DNA from: Phytoseiulus persimilis
Lineage: Eukaryota; Arthropoda; Arachnida; Mesostigmata; Phytoseiidae
Assembly: GCA_037576195.1 (NCBI GenBank)
Contig: CM075104.1
Coordinates: forward strand, 8,562,775-8,626,774
Direction: 5' to 3'
DNA: 64,000 nt
In this document: piece by piece, positions 9,014-18,722 of the stretch
Numbering within the stretch: the first letter of the stretch is position 1
How the letters are laid out: each line of letters opens with the position of its first letter
Notes under the pieces: model-generated
The model's input: only the letters and a program-made list of their open reading frames with translations
Databases searched by the model: none
Told to the model about the DNA's origin: nothing
Made by a program: the position numbers and the translations under genes

Positions 9014-11527
9014 ATGTTATCGCTGATTGTTTCGAGGGCTGAGATGACGTGCCAGTTCTCGATTTTGTGGACGTTGTTAGGTCGAGGTAGGAACCTCGAT
9101 CTTACTCTTGTTTCAGGAGAGATGATCGGCCTGGTCTCTGGCTGGAGGGTCCTGGAGGAAGACAGTCAGGGTAGGTACCTCTACTTCGAGGTTGCCCTGG
9201 CTGACGAAATTCGTACACCGGTAGTCCAACGTGGCAACTGCGAAGGTTGGATCAAACCGTCCTCCGTGCCTTACTTGCTGGTCCATGCGAGAGCCTCAGC
9301 GGAGACACTGCAACCGCCGACGACCTCCAGGCCATAATGGAAACGGCCTGTCGAGAGGCTGGTCCGAGCTCGGAACCGTACACGGGAGCTCACAAAACCG
9401 ATTTCTGGTAGACAAAACAGATCGCGACAGCTTCCAGAAACGAGAGAGACGGCGCAACGGTTTGGCGGACGAGATCGAACAGAACCTGCGGCCACCGCCC
9501 GAAGTCGAGCGTGACAAACGCGCTGCCGAGAGCCTCCGTGCACCGATTTGGAAGGCGAAAAGGGACAAATGGATGGAACTGATCGGGGCGGTCGACAAAG
9601 ATGCTTTGTGGCTGCCCTACCGGGTGGTCATGAAGAAGCTTTGTAAGAGGCCCCCTGCGACCCCCCCGGACATTGTGAACTCCACCGTCCGCGAACTTTT
9701 CACAACCCCAGGTCGCGAGACCCCCTCGCTCGTTCCAAGTCGACGAGGAGGACGTTCTGGAGGTTTCGGACGATGAGCTGACCCGGGCCGAGGAGCGCCT
9801 CGCCGGCGGGAAGGCACCCGGACCCGACGGGATCCCAACGTTGTAGGCCAAGATGCTAGTCACCGCGGCGTGAGGTGAGATTGGGAAGCTCTTCACTAGG
9901 TGTCTACGGGAGGGTAGGTTCCCGGGAATCTGGGAAAGAGCGCTTCTCGCGCTGATATCAAAGCCAAGGATCATCGGGAAATTTCGTCCCATATGCCTCC
10001 TTAGCGCTCCGGGCGAAATATTCGTGTACATCATTCTTCAAAGGATAGAGCACGAAATAGGCACCAGGAGTGCTCCATCGGATAGGCAATATGGCTTCAG
10101 GAGGGGCAGGTCAACTCTTGGAGCTCTGGAATCAGTTCTGCAACGCGCCAGGGCAGAGAGGGAGAAAGGCACGTCGAAGACGAGGAACTTTGTACTTCTC
10201 ATACTCCTGGACGTCAAGAACGTATTCAACTCGGCCAATTGGGGAGTAATCATGGATAGCTTAACGGGGAAGGGTTTCTCCCAATACCTCTGCAGGCTAC
10301 TCTCGGATTATCTCGCGAACCGCTGGCTGGAAGCGGGTGGACGAAGCTACGAGGTCACCGCTGGTGTGCCCCAGGGATCGATCCTCGGACCGACTTTCTG
10401 GAATCTCGCCTATGACGGGGTTCTGGAAATGAACCAGCCCGAAGGAGTAGAGACGATTGGCTATGCCGACGACCTCGCTCTGCTGGTAACGGCACGGGAT
10501 CTGGTCACCCTAAAGGAGAGGGCGAATGAAGCTTGTGCACGGGTGGTAGAGTGGATGAATTCCCTCCATCTGGAGCTCGCGCCTGCCAAGACTGAGACCC
10601 TCTTCCTGTCAGGCCGGAAACGGACGAGCGCCTTTGGCGGCCTCGTGGTGGACGGACACCTCGTAGAGATCAAGAATTCTGCGAAATATCTCGGGACTGT
10701 CCTCGACGCCGCACTTACCGGCTATGTACGCGGCGTCCGTTTGGAGCGACTTGGCTTTGCGAACGAGGCATAACCGGATGAAGTTGGGGTCGGCCCAGCG
10801 GACACTGGCTATCAGGGTATGCCGGGCATACCGGACGGTCTCGACGGACGCACTCCTGGTGCTTGCTCGGACGCTGCCTTGGGACCTCCTGGCGGGGGAA
10901 CGGCGCTCGCACTACGTGGCTCAAAACTTCGACCTCCTACACGCCCGAGAGGCAACAATGCGCATATGGGAAGAGGAGTGGACCTCGGTAAGACCTGAGG
11001 AGGCGCTCACGGGAGCATGGACGAGGCACTTGATCGCGGACCTCGGTGAGTGGTTCAACCGCCCTGGCGGCGAGCTATCCTATGAAGCCACGCAGGTTTT
11101 GATCGGCCACGGTCAGTTTCAAACCTACATGGTCAGGATCGGGAAAGCTAGTTCAACAACTTGCGTTCTCTGCGATTCGGGCGTACCGGACGATGTGGAA
11201 CACACGGTTTCGCATTGTTCCGCCCTGCAGGAGGCCCGGAACGTAAGTTCAGCCGAAGTCAGAGGCCTGCAGGTGAGGGAGTTACTTGGATATATGTTGG
11301 GCTCTGTTGCCGCCTGGAACGAAGGGATAGGGTACCTCAATAGAATAATGCGTGCAGAAAAACGGTTGGAGGATTCCAGGCGGAAGGCTTTGGTGTCACA
11401 GACGGCCCGTCAGGCCAGCCAGGACGGGACGGAGGGAGGAGTGGGTTCTAGTGACCAATCGTCCCCGTATGTTTTCTCAGGTCTTGGCGCGTCGCTCTTC
11501 GGGGATGACGAACAGCCTGGCGAGTAG
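9014..11527 (+). pseudogene. LINE ORF2 remnant: endonuclease end, RT, CCHC tail
   Basis: Four overlapping frames make one broken polyprotein. 9014-9337 holds the end of the APE endonuclease (IDLTLVSGEM-like signature), but its SDH catalytic motif is not intact. 9231-9776 is the linker. Around 9780-9850 is GKAPGPDGIP, followed by in-frame stops near 9843. 10024-10773 is RT with QYGFRRGRST, LILLDVKNVFNS, GVPQGSILGP and the catalytic YADD at about 10460-10472. 10724-11527 has the R1-type C-terminus with CVLCDSGVPDDVEHTVSHC. In-frame stops and frameshifts show it is dead. Confidence 0.88.
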
Positions 11528-11640
11528 GCCGCCTTCGGTTCGGGAACATTCACGGCACGCGGATGAAAAATCTCTGGAATCCAGAGCAACTTGCAGTGAC
11601 TGAATGAACCAGGTGCCCCCTCTTCGGACTTCGAAGTAAT
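9014..11640 (+). mobile_element. Decayed, 5'-truncated R1/Jockey-like LINE
   Basis: A plus-strand non-LTR retrotransposon remnant. Order: end of the APE endonuclease (9060-9230), linker, reverse transcriptase, thumb, and a C-terminal CCHC zinc finger. It lacks the start of the endonuclease and all of ORF1. The 3' boundary is uncertain, after the last coding frame at 11527. Confidence 0.85.
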
Positions 11641-13298
11641 TGCTCTGCAGGTTTCCGACCCGAAGAGGGACGGAGGGAATACGGTGTTTAGTGAGTTTGC
11701 GAGTCTCACACTAGCTGCATGGTCACAGCAGTGCATGTGCACCAGGCATTCACCGAAACCCCCACAAAGAAAAAGGTAGTTTACCACGGCCGCCACGGGT
11801 GAGCAGCAGTTGGGATTGTGCGAGTCCCGCTCGCACACTCGCGATAACGACGTTTGATTGCTGCATGACCGATTCCAGGCATATAATCAATGTAGCAACG
11901 GTAAGTCTTCCCCTTCACATGGCGCGACCGAACTTCCAACTTCAGGATATTGCTGTAGGCACGAATCATGTTGAGGTTGATGGTTCCGTCCTCATTCAGC
12001 ATTTCAGCGAGATAGAACACTGACTGCGGTAGCTGGCAGATCCCGGTGAAAAAAGATCTTCAGATCCCTCTCTGTCAGTTCGGAGAAATCTTGGAACGAG
12101 TCAGATCCCACGGCGTATCATACCCTCCTGTCCCTGCTCCATCCATTCTCCTCAACTTCTCGTATTTGGGACGTTTCGCATTTGTTGCATGCGCTCTAAA
12201 CCTCATTGAATATGGTCTGATCGGATCTGAGACGCTTACCGAAAGTGTTGTTCAGGAAGCACGCGATTTTGGTCAGAGCTCCGATCTGGGGAAGGAGGTC
12301 ATTATCCACCCGATGATCCATGATGCGGTTCTTCTGCTTGATGATGCCATGCACTCCGCGATCTCCATAATTCGAGCATCGTTGATATTCGCAGTGAACG
12401 GTCCCAATACTAATAATAATATCCCGTAGTTGTGCAAACAGTGAAAGGCTTGCAGAGTGCTGTTTCTTTCTGACCAGAGTGCGACTTCCTTGGGTACCAA
12501 TTGTTGGGGCTTTGGCCGTGACGAATATGAGATCCATCGTAAATCAGTGCCAGACGATCCGTTGTTCCAAATAGGTTTCTGACGAAGTCTGACGTCTCGT
12601 TCTGGATCAAGTCAGCTCGCCACCGAGCGTTAAAACCAAATCGAAAATGGGGAAAGTCTCTCTCGAACGAGCCGACGACCGATTTTGCAATATCGCTGAC
12701 CTGCTGAGGACGCTGCAATTCGAATACTGCGGCGACCGAAGCGTTTGAACTGGCGCTCCTCATCTTGAAAAGGAAAATGACGAGAGTCTGAACGATAATC
12801 CGGTGTTGTACGTTGCGCATGGATGTGAGCATAACTGCGAGTTAGCCCAACTGGTCGTAATTAAGGCCCGTGAACAACATGATTTGTTCATCTGTCAGGC
12901 TGAGGCAGCCGACTCGGTCTCTGATGGTTGCATCGGCTTCCTTGGCGAGCACACCGATGCACTGGACGAGACCTTCCTTATGAATGAGTGAAGTGTCGGC
13001 ACTCAGGGGGGCACTTGGGGACAAAGAGTCTCTGTTTCAAGAATACCTGCATCCTGAATTTAGGTGGCACTCTGTTGCGACCTTGTATTGAATCGCAAAC
13101 GAAACAATACCTTCCTGTAGAGACAACCCTCTTGTACGGCATCTCTTCAAGTTGCGGATCTCCATGCTTCACGTGAATCGGTGACAGCGTGAAGTCTTCG
13201 TCATTTGGATCAGGATCAGACGGACTGCTGGATTGATGGAGAGTCGAAAGTCCTGAAGCCGATAGGCCGGCGTCCGCCAGGCTCAGGTGGCTCGCCAC
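11600..13298 (-). pseudogene. Decayed DDE-SWIM transposase (DDE_Tnp_4-like)
   Basis: This is a minus-strand relative of the intact transposase at 39804-41405, in pieces. 12978-13298 has an N-terminal Cys/His segment (CFVCDS...CPPECRHF). 12842-13024 matches the ERIGCL region. 12410-12832 matches through the first catalytic segment (LALIYDGSHIRH, SGQKE, KPFTVCTTTG). 12196-12537 matches the VDNRFLP region. 11781-12020 has a RSRH...YRCYIDY segment, and near 11800-11830 there is an NCCSPVAA remnant of the SWIM finger. Several frameshifts separate the pieces. Confidence 0.82.
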
Positions 13299-13329
13299 TG
13301 TCGCAGGGCGCGTAGCGATTGCACGCTAC

Positions 13330-13653
13330 CTAGAACAGAACCGATCTTCCATGCTCACTTTCATTTACGGGGAAGGCTATTCCGTAAACTCGAATGTCGT
13401 CGTTATCGCTGATGGTTTTCTCAAGGTTGCTAACGCAGATTCCACAACCGCAGCAACGTTCACGGAGCATTCTCGCCAAGGGTGAATATTGAACCTTCTG
13501 GGCACTGGCACAATGACTTATATCCGATTTGGAGAGTACACAGTGCACAATCCTCTGTCTTGGTCGGCCACGATGGATCTTCTTCATCACCAGATGCAAG
13601 GATGCTATGATGACGCCGATGATGATGATCGTCGCGAGATTCTCATGACGCAA
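13330..13653 (-). pseudogene. Unrecognised ORF with one transmembrane segment
   Basis: A 107-codon minus-strand frame whose first third is a strongly hydrophobic helix (ATIIIIGVIIASLHLVM) flanked by basic residues, followed by a Cys-rich tail (ERCCGCGICV). Upstream in another frame is an amphipathic stretch that could be the juxtamembrane part of a larger protein, which would imply a frameshift near 13650. The pattern suits the C-terminal end of a type I membrane protein, but I recognise no family. Confidence 0.3.
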
Positions 13654-13659
13654 TCAACA

Positions 13660-14821
13660 TGGTTCTCAAACCTGTGAGAATTTTCCTAATAAGATCGAAT
13701 GTTTGTGCCCCCCTCCTGGGTGCGCCACTGCTTCTTCCCCCTACTGCGGAGTTCTCGATTCTGTGTGCGAATATTGATGCAGCCCCGCATCTCGAATACG
13801 ATGTCCTACAATCGATGGGATATTAACCTTCATCGGAATCGATCAGGAGCTACAAACCTGAGGAACCAATACGAGAACAGGAGTAGTGAGACTCCCCGTG
13901 AGTTGACCCCGCCCGTTGATGTCCCACAATTTCATGACGAAGGATGTCGTTGGTCCCTCGACACATATATGACGAACTCTTCTAAAGACGATCATCGAAT
14001 CAGGCCGAGGGCTCTTGTCCACGAGGTAATCTAGGAAGAGCCATCGCGACTGCAAACCGCTCTCTGCAACAGAAGTCAGCAGCAGAAATTCGCGCATGGA
14101 TCTCCCGGAAAATTACTTACATTCGTCACTCCCTACACTTGACAACCAGAGTTATGATTCCATCAGTTATTTTCTGACTTTCTTGATTGGAGAAGTACGG
14201 CGCTGTGACGCCGCTGTTACTTCGTTCACTTTGGTATGTCCTGCTCTGTTCCACCAGACTAAATGTCGCGCGAGCTCCATCGCACGGAGTCATGAATTCA
14301 CCAAGTCCACTCATTTTCAGGGAGAAAATTGTCGAGTTCTGGACCTTTCCCTACGGAGCATTCAGGTCTGAGCCTTGCAGGCCGCCCAACGGTTCTAGGT
14401 GCGCTTCACAGGCACTGACGAAGTTGACGTTGCTGCGCTTCAGTTTCTCGTTTCACGGAGAGGCGTTCATTGTATCAAACACCAATTCGTTTAGTTTTCA
14501 TCAGCGAAAGCTTGAGCCTTGAGCAGCTCTGCGCGGCAGCCACAGCCACCCAGCACTAAATTGATTCTGGGGTGCTCGAGAACCAAGAGATCACGAATGT
14601 CAAGTCATCGAGCCCGCTACAGGCCGAAAGAGGGTGATCAAATTTCGATATGGGCAGGCTGGGATCTCAGGTTGGGACCTCCCGAGGTTCCCACCCGCGC
14701 TCCCACGCATGAAGCTCCGTTTATACTCGAAAGCGTGGATTTTCGAATGCGTTTATCCTCGATATACAGCTGTCATGGACCTACAGCTGCTTTCAAGCCC
14801 TCTTTTCGCAGTGGGAGCGAA
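13660..14821. other. Unassigned stretch with short ORFs
   Basis: Holds only short frames. The clearest is minus-strand 13843-14097 (84 codons), with a mixed hydrophobic/charged sequence ending in a PVLVLVP stretch. It may belong with the membrane ORF at 13330-13653, but stops separate them. No domain or repeat boundary is evident. Confidence 0.3.
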
Positions 14822-15119
14822 TCAAAGGACTGGAAGAAATTGCCGATCTTGAATAATGAAGTCAGATGGTCCGCTGGTCTGGGTATTCTGGACGGATATC
14901 GCGCGTGAGAGATTGTAGATCACAGGCGCGACTTGCGAGCAGCAGCCTACAGTTCGATTTCCGACGCGGTTTTTGCAGAAAACGCAGATCCACGGCACCC
15001 AAGAGCGGAGCTGTCCGGATCCACATTTGATGACCCCTCTTGCCCACACTCTTTCCACCTGTCGCGGGCTCAATTTTCAGCTCTGACTTGACATTCTTCC
15101 TCTCTTGACTCTCGAGCAT
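14822..15119 (-). pseudogene. SWIM-finger fragment of a DDE-SWIM transposase
   Basis: One minus-strand frame contains WICVFCKN...GNRTVGCCSQVAPVIYNL, closely resembling the C-terminal SWIM-type zinc finger of the intact transposase (WCECPNGARTVGCCSHVA). The final His of the finger is replaced by Gln. The rest of the transposase is not seen upstream, so this is a third, truncated family member in the window. Confidence 0.6.
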
Positions 15120-15421
15120 TCCAAAAGGAATTTCGTTCTCGGTGGCGGTGGCTGTGGCTGCCGCACGGAGCTGCTCAAGCCGTCGGCTTCCCCCGCTGAC
15201 ACGGCGGCTAATCCCTCCAGAACCCGCGGGATTCCGCTGGAGTCTTCAACCGCCCGCGCTCAGAGAGCGGAGCATAATACATCCATTCCTATAAACAAAT
15301 TGGCCAAAAGACGTACACCCCCCCCCCCCCCCCCCGTGATGGTGGGGCACGGTCAGGTAAGAAAACTTTTGGAACGTCAGGAACGGAAGAACGCCGTTCC
15401 TGAAGAGGAACTGTATCACCT
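15120..15421. other. Unassigned, with an 18-base poly-C run
   Basis: No gene seen. A homopolymer of 18 C lies at about 15318-15335. The segment ends where the long inverted-repeat arm begins. Confidence 0.5.
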
Positions 15422-16293
15422 CAATGAGAAGAAGAACGGGGGGAAAGAGTTAAGCCTCGTCCCTGAAATCGCTCGCACAGATAGCCGATGTCCCTGATGA
15501 TCTAAGCCGAGGGCGCCGCACAGCGGTCGAGATTGTCGGCAAATCACAACTTTTGAACGGCTGGACCGATTTTCCCGAATTTTCGCGAGCGAGTTCTGAG
15601 TCCAGAGGAGCAACTTTTGAGTGTATAACCAACTTCAAAACTCTCTCCGAAGGGGGCAGAATCGAAAAGAAAAATGGAAAATTTACGATTGCGGCCAAAC
15701 GGCTGGATGGATTTGAAGCTGCGAAGAGGATTTGAAAGCTGGTGCGATTCCGCATTTTTTCACCCACGAGGAAAATTTTCCCCGGGCCTTTCGTAAGGGA
15801 GGTATGGACCGATTTTAAAAAATGCCCATAACTCCTCGAAAAATGCACTTTTCGCGCCAAATAAAGAACGGAGGTGCGTGAAATTTCTCGGGCTAGCTGA
15901 TGCCGTCGATGAGTCAATTACTTTTTCTGGGCAAATTGCTGTTACAACCTCATTTCGGTGAAAAAACGCATTCTTTTTAGTTTTTCCTCCAAAGCGATCC
16001 ACCCTTCAGAGCACTCAGGCTCGCACGCGGCTTTGAGAGGTGCGTCTAGTACCCCCGTACGTCATCCAGTTCAAAGAGTTTGCGCCAAACCATTTTAGTT
16101 TTCGAAAATTTTCGATATATGCCCCCAAGTGCCCTATTTTAATCGAAATCGACCCAAGGGTCAGTTTGACCACGAGTCTAAAATCCTTGGAGTCGATTTT
16201 ATAGAGTCATAACACTAGCATGAGATCGGGTTTGAGCCAAAAATTCCAAATTCAGCGCCTCCCACCATTTTGGGATCCTCGCGGCGCCGATGT
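15422..16293. repeat. Left arm of long inverted repeat
   Basis: A continuous arm of about 870 bp. Landmarks shared in inverted form with the right side include GAACGGGG/CCCCGTTC at the outer end, GAACGGCTGGACC (near 24312), the GGAAAATTTTCC palindrome (near 24165), CGTCATCCAGTT (near 22190) and GGCGCC near the inner end (17147). No convincing coding frame. Confidence 0.78.
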
Positions 16294-17140
16294 GAACAAC
16301 AGAAGCCACGCGGTTCTCCGACGCGGGCTCAGTGAACTACAGAGAGGCACCGAGTGATAGTGACGGAACCTGAATGCCTTCAACTGCCAATCTTTCTGAC
16401 GTTGTTCGCTGCTCAACTACTTCCTACAAGATGAGAACCTTCCACTATTCGATCACCAATCGAGATCTGATGGAGATCATCGTTTCGAAAGGGCAAGATC
16501 CCGAACTCATCATGAAAGAAGGCCAGCACCGATAGCCGATGATTGACCAAGATGTCTTCAAACAGTTCGGGGGACACATGAGCCAGTACATCTGGCCAAA
16601 CTTCGAAAGAAGGTGGGAAAGCGTGGTGGAAAATTTGAAGCGGAGCACGGCGATTGGCTCGGAGAATTTCTGTACGTGAATATTGACGTCGAAGACTCTC
16701 CGAGAGCTTCCACGAGTGCAGTTCCGACGGTAGTCTCAGGGAAGCCCAGGGAGCGTCCGACAAAAGTGTTTGAAGAGTGTAGTGGAACTCAACAGAAGGT
16801 GTAGGCGGAGGAACTCAGGCAGATGTATCCAGATTCCCTGATCCGCGCTGCATATGAGCTTTCGCCCGAGTTCAAGGCTGATCAGCTGATGAAGCCTACA
16901 GTGAAAAGCGCAGGAAGCATTGAACAAGCTCTTGAAGAACTTCCGAGAAAAATTCTCGCTCAGGGACATCCGTTGGAACTTGAATCGCGATTTGATACAA
17001 AGGTTGATGATTCATGCGGATCCCCCCGTGAACAGTTACCGGCAGGATGTCCCCTTGAGTGATATTGACATGCTGGATGCCGGAGGGAACTTCTGAGTGC
17101 CGAGTGATGTTCATCGTTACTTCCTGTGGAAGCTATTGCC
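16294..17140 (+). pseudogene. Interior of long-inverted-repeat element: unrecognised decayed ORF
   Basis: The only non-repeated part of the foldback element. Plus-strand frames read like fragments of one protein. A segment from an ATG at about 16431 is followed after one stop by a MIDQDVFKQFGGHM segment, then a frame at 16823-17062, then after a frameshift a segment ending in LSDIDMLDAGGNF before a stop near 17096. I do not recognise it and see no transposase signature. It may be the remains of the element's own gene or captured sequence. Confidence 0.35.
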
Positions 17141-17310
17141 TATATTGGCGCCGCGTGGATCCCAAATTGGTGGGATATGACTCAATAAAATCGATCCCAC
17201 GGATTTTAGACTCGTGGTCAAACTGACCGTTTGGTCGATTTCGATGAAAATAGGGCACTTGGGGGCATATATCGAAATTTTTGAAAACCAATATGGTTTG
17301 GCGCAAAAAC
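17141..17310. repeat. Right-arm piece 1 of long inverted repeat
   Basis: The inverted match to about 16075-16293, ending at GGTTTGGCGCAAA. The mirrored left arm continues without a break from TTTGCGCC into CTCTTTG-type sequence, which reappears only after the LINE, at 22171. Confidence 0.8.
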
Positions 17311-17462
17311 GTCGTCTGCTAGCGATTGGAAACACACGTGCTCCATCGACTGGGTTGAAAAAACCCGGAAAAAAAGCGAAAAAAAAGCCTAGACAAGGCT
17401 GTGAGAGTTTGTTAAGGTGCAGAATCGTGCCAGGAACGAGGAGGTAAGAAAAATATACCAAA

Positions 17463-18641
17463 ATGCCTCAGTTCACATGCTCCCCATGCGAAAACAGCGT
17501 GCGGGAAGCCGAGAGAGCGGCGGGCCAGAATTGTGCCTACTGCATCTGGAAGCAGAATTTGCTTCGAGATGCCAACCAACAGGTAGCCGCTATGGCGGAA
17601 CAAATTAGAAAACTAGAGGAAGACCTGAGAAAACAGGTCAGGCTCACCGCCGAGGCAGTAGAAGCCCGCGGGCAAGCCCTCAACCAACTAGCCGCAGAAT
17701 TGACACGGCGCTCGGTCGCGGAACAGACAGCACCGAGAGACTCGCAGAACAGCGAGGAAATGGAGCAAGGCGAGATCAGTACAGATCCAACCTCATGCGC
17801 CTACCTGATTGGAGAAGAATATCTCGAAGCAATCAATCAGGAAAATATATTAACAGGCATGCTGGGAAAGAAGTGTGTCCTGAGAGCTAGGCCTAGATTG
17901 GTCGCCGCGCACTTCGAAGTAGCAGAAAAGCTACTGAACGAAGGTGACGCGGATTACTTTCACATATTCCTGGAAATTGGGATGTGTAATATCAAAGATG
18001 CAGAATTTAGGCCCTGGAAAGGTAAAGACCTGGCGGAGGACATTATTAGGGGAATAGAAAACATTCTCGCTAACCCTAAAGTGATTTCGCTCACTTGGAT
18101 GAGTTTACCGGAAAAAGGTGAAACACTAGAACCCGCCAGAGTGGTCAATAGACTAGTGGAAGAGTGGCTCGAAAGAGAGCCAAATAAATGCAGCCTCTTC
18201 AATATGAGAGGCCTTTATTTCAATAATACTCTATTCCACAATGAACGCCTCACCAGAAACGGTGTAATCGAGACTGGAAAACGAATAGTCTCGTGGTATA
18301 TGGAGGCGTTGAAGCTCGGAAAAAAAGAGCAAGAGGAGCTCCGAGCAAATATGCGGAGAGCGAAAGCTAAGGTCCTCGAAAAAGAGGAAGAGAAAAAAAG
18401 AGAAGCCCTCGGCAGAATAGCCAGAGGCACAGACCATCCCGGTAGAGGGAGAGGCTCCACCCGGGGAAATGGTCGAGGCCGCGGAATAGCGGACCTCGAC
18501 ATGTATCCATTTCAGGCAATACCCGGCCCCCCCACCCAGCAGAGGGAAATGCCACAATGGGCAAGGGGAACCAGAGGAAGGGCGAGAAACCAGCCCTACA
18601 ACCCTGGACCATCGCGACATGAAGGAAGAAGGGGGCGGTGA
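17463..18641 (+). CDS. LINE ORF1 protein (Gag-like, RNA binding)
   Basis: A 392-residue protein that presumably coats LINE RNA. The N-terminus has paired cysteines (CSPC and CAYC, 20 residues apart), possibly a zinc-binding module, then an alpha-helical stretch with heptads (about residues 35-80). The middle is globular, with several WM/WY-containing segments. From about residue 315 it is arginine/glycine-rich with RGRG and RGNGRGRG repeats, typical of nucleic-acid binding. The ATG at 17463 is the first in frame after the leader. ORF2 follows after 81 bases in another frame. The frame is intact. Confidence 0.85.
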   Translation: MPQFTCSPCENSVREAERAAGQNCAYCIWKQNLLRDANQQVAAMAEQIRKLEEDLRKQVRLTAEAVEARGQALNQLAAELTRRSVAEQTAPRDSQNSEEMEQGEISTDPTSCAYLIGEEYLEAINQENILTGMLGKKCVLRARPRLVAAHFEVAEKLLNEGDADYFHIFLEIGMCNIKDAEFRPWKGKDLAEDIIRGIENILANPKVISLTWMSLPEKGETLEPARVVNRLVEEWLEREPNKCSLFNMRGLYFNNTLFHNERLTRNGVIETGKRIVSWYMEALKLGKKEQEELRANMRRAKAKVLEKEEEKKREALGRIARGTDHPGRGRGSTRGNGRGRGIADLDMYPFQAIPGPPTQQREMPQWARGTRGRARNQPYNPGPSRHEGRRGR

Positions 18642-18722
18642 CAGAAACAGTCCCCCCCTGGAACTGCGAGCCCGAAGGATAGAATAAATCCAAGGAGGAG
18701 AAGAGGGAGAAGACACAGAATA

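Noticed and set aside
9014-11527. Treating the two R1-like LINE pieces (3602-3986/8725-8870 and 9014-11527) as one element
   Set aside because: They are on opposite strands and their linker regions differ in sequence.
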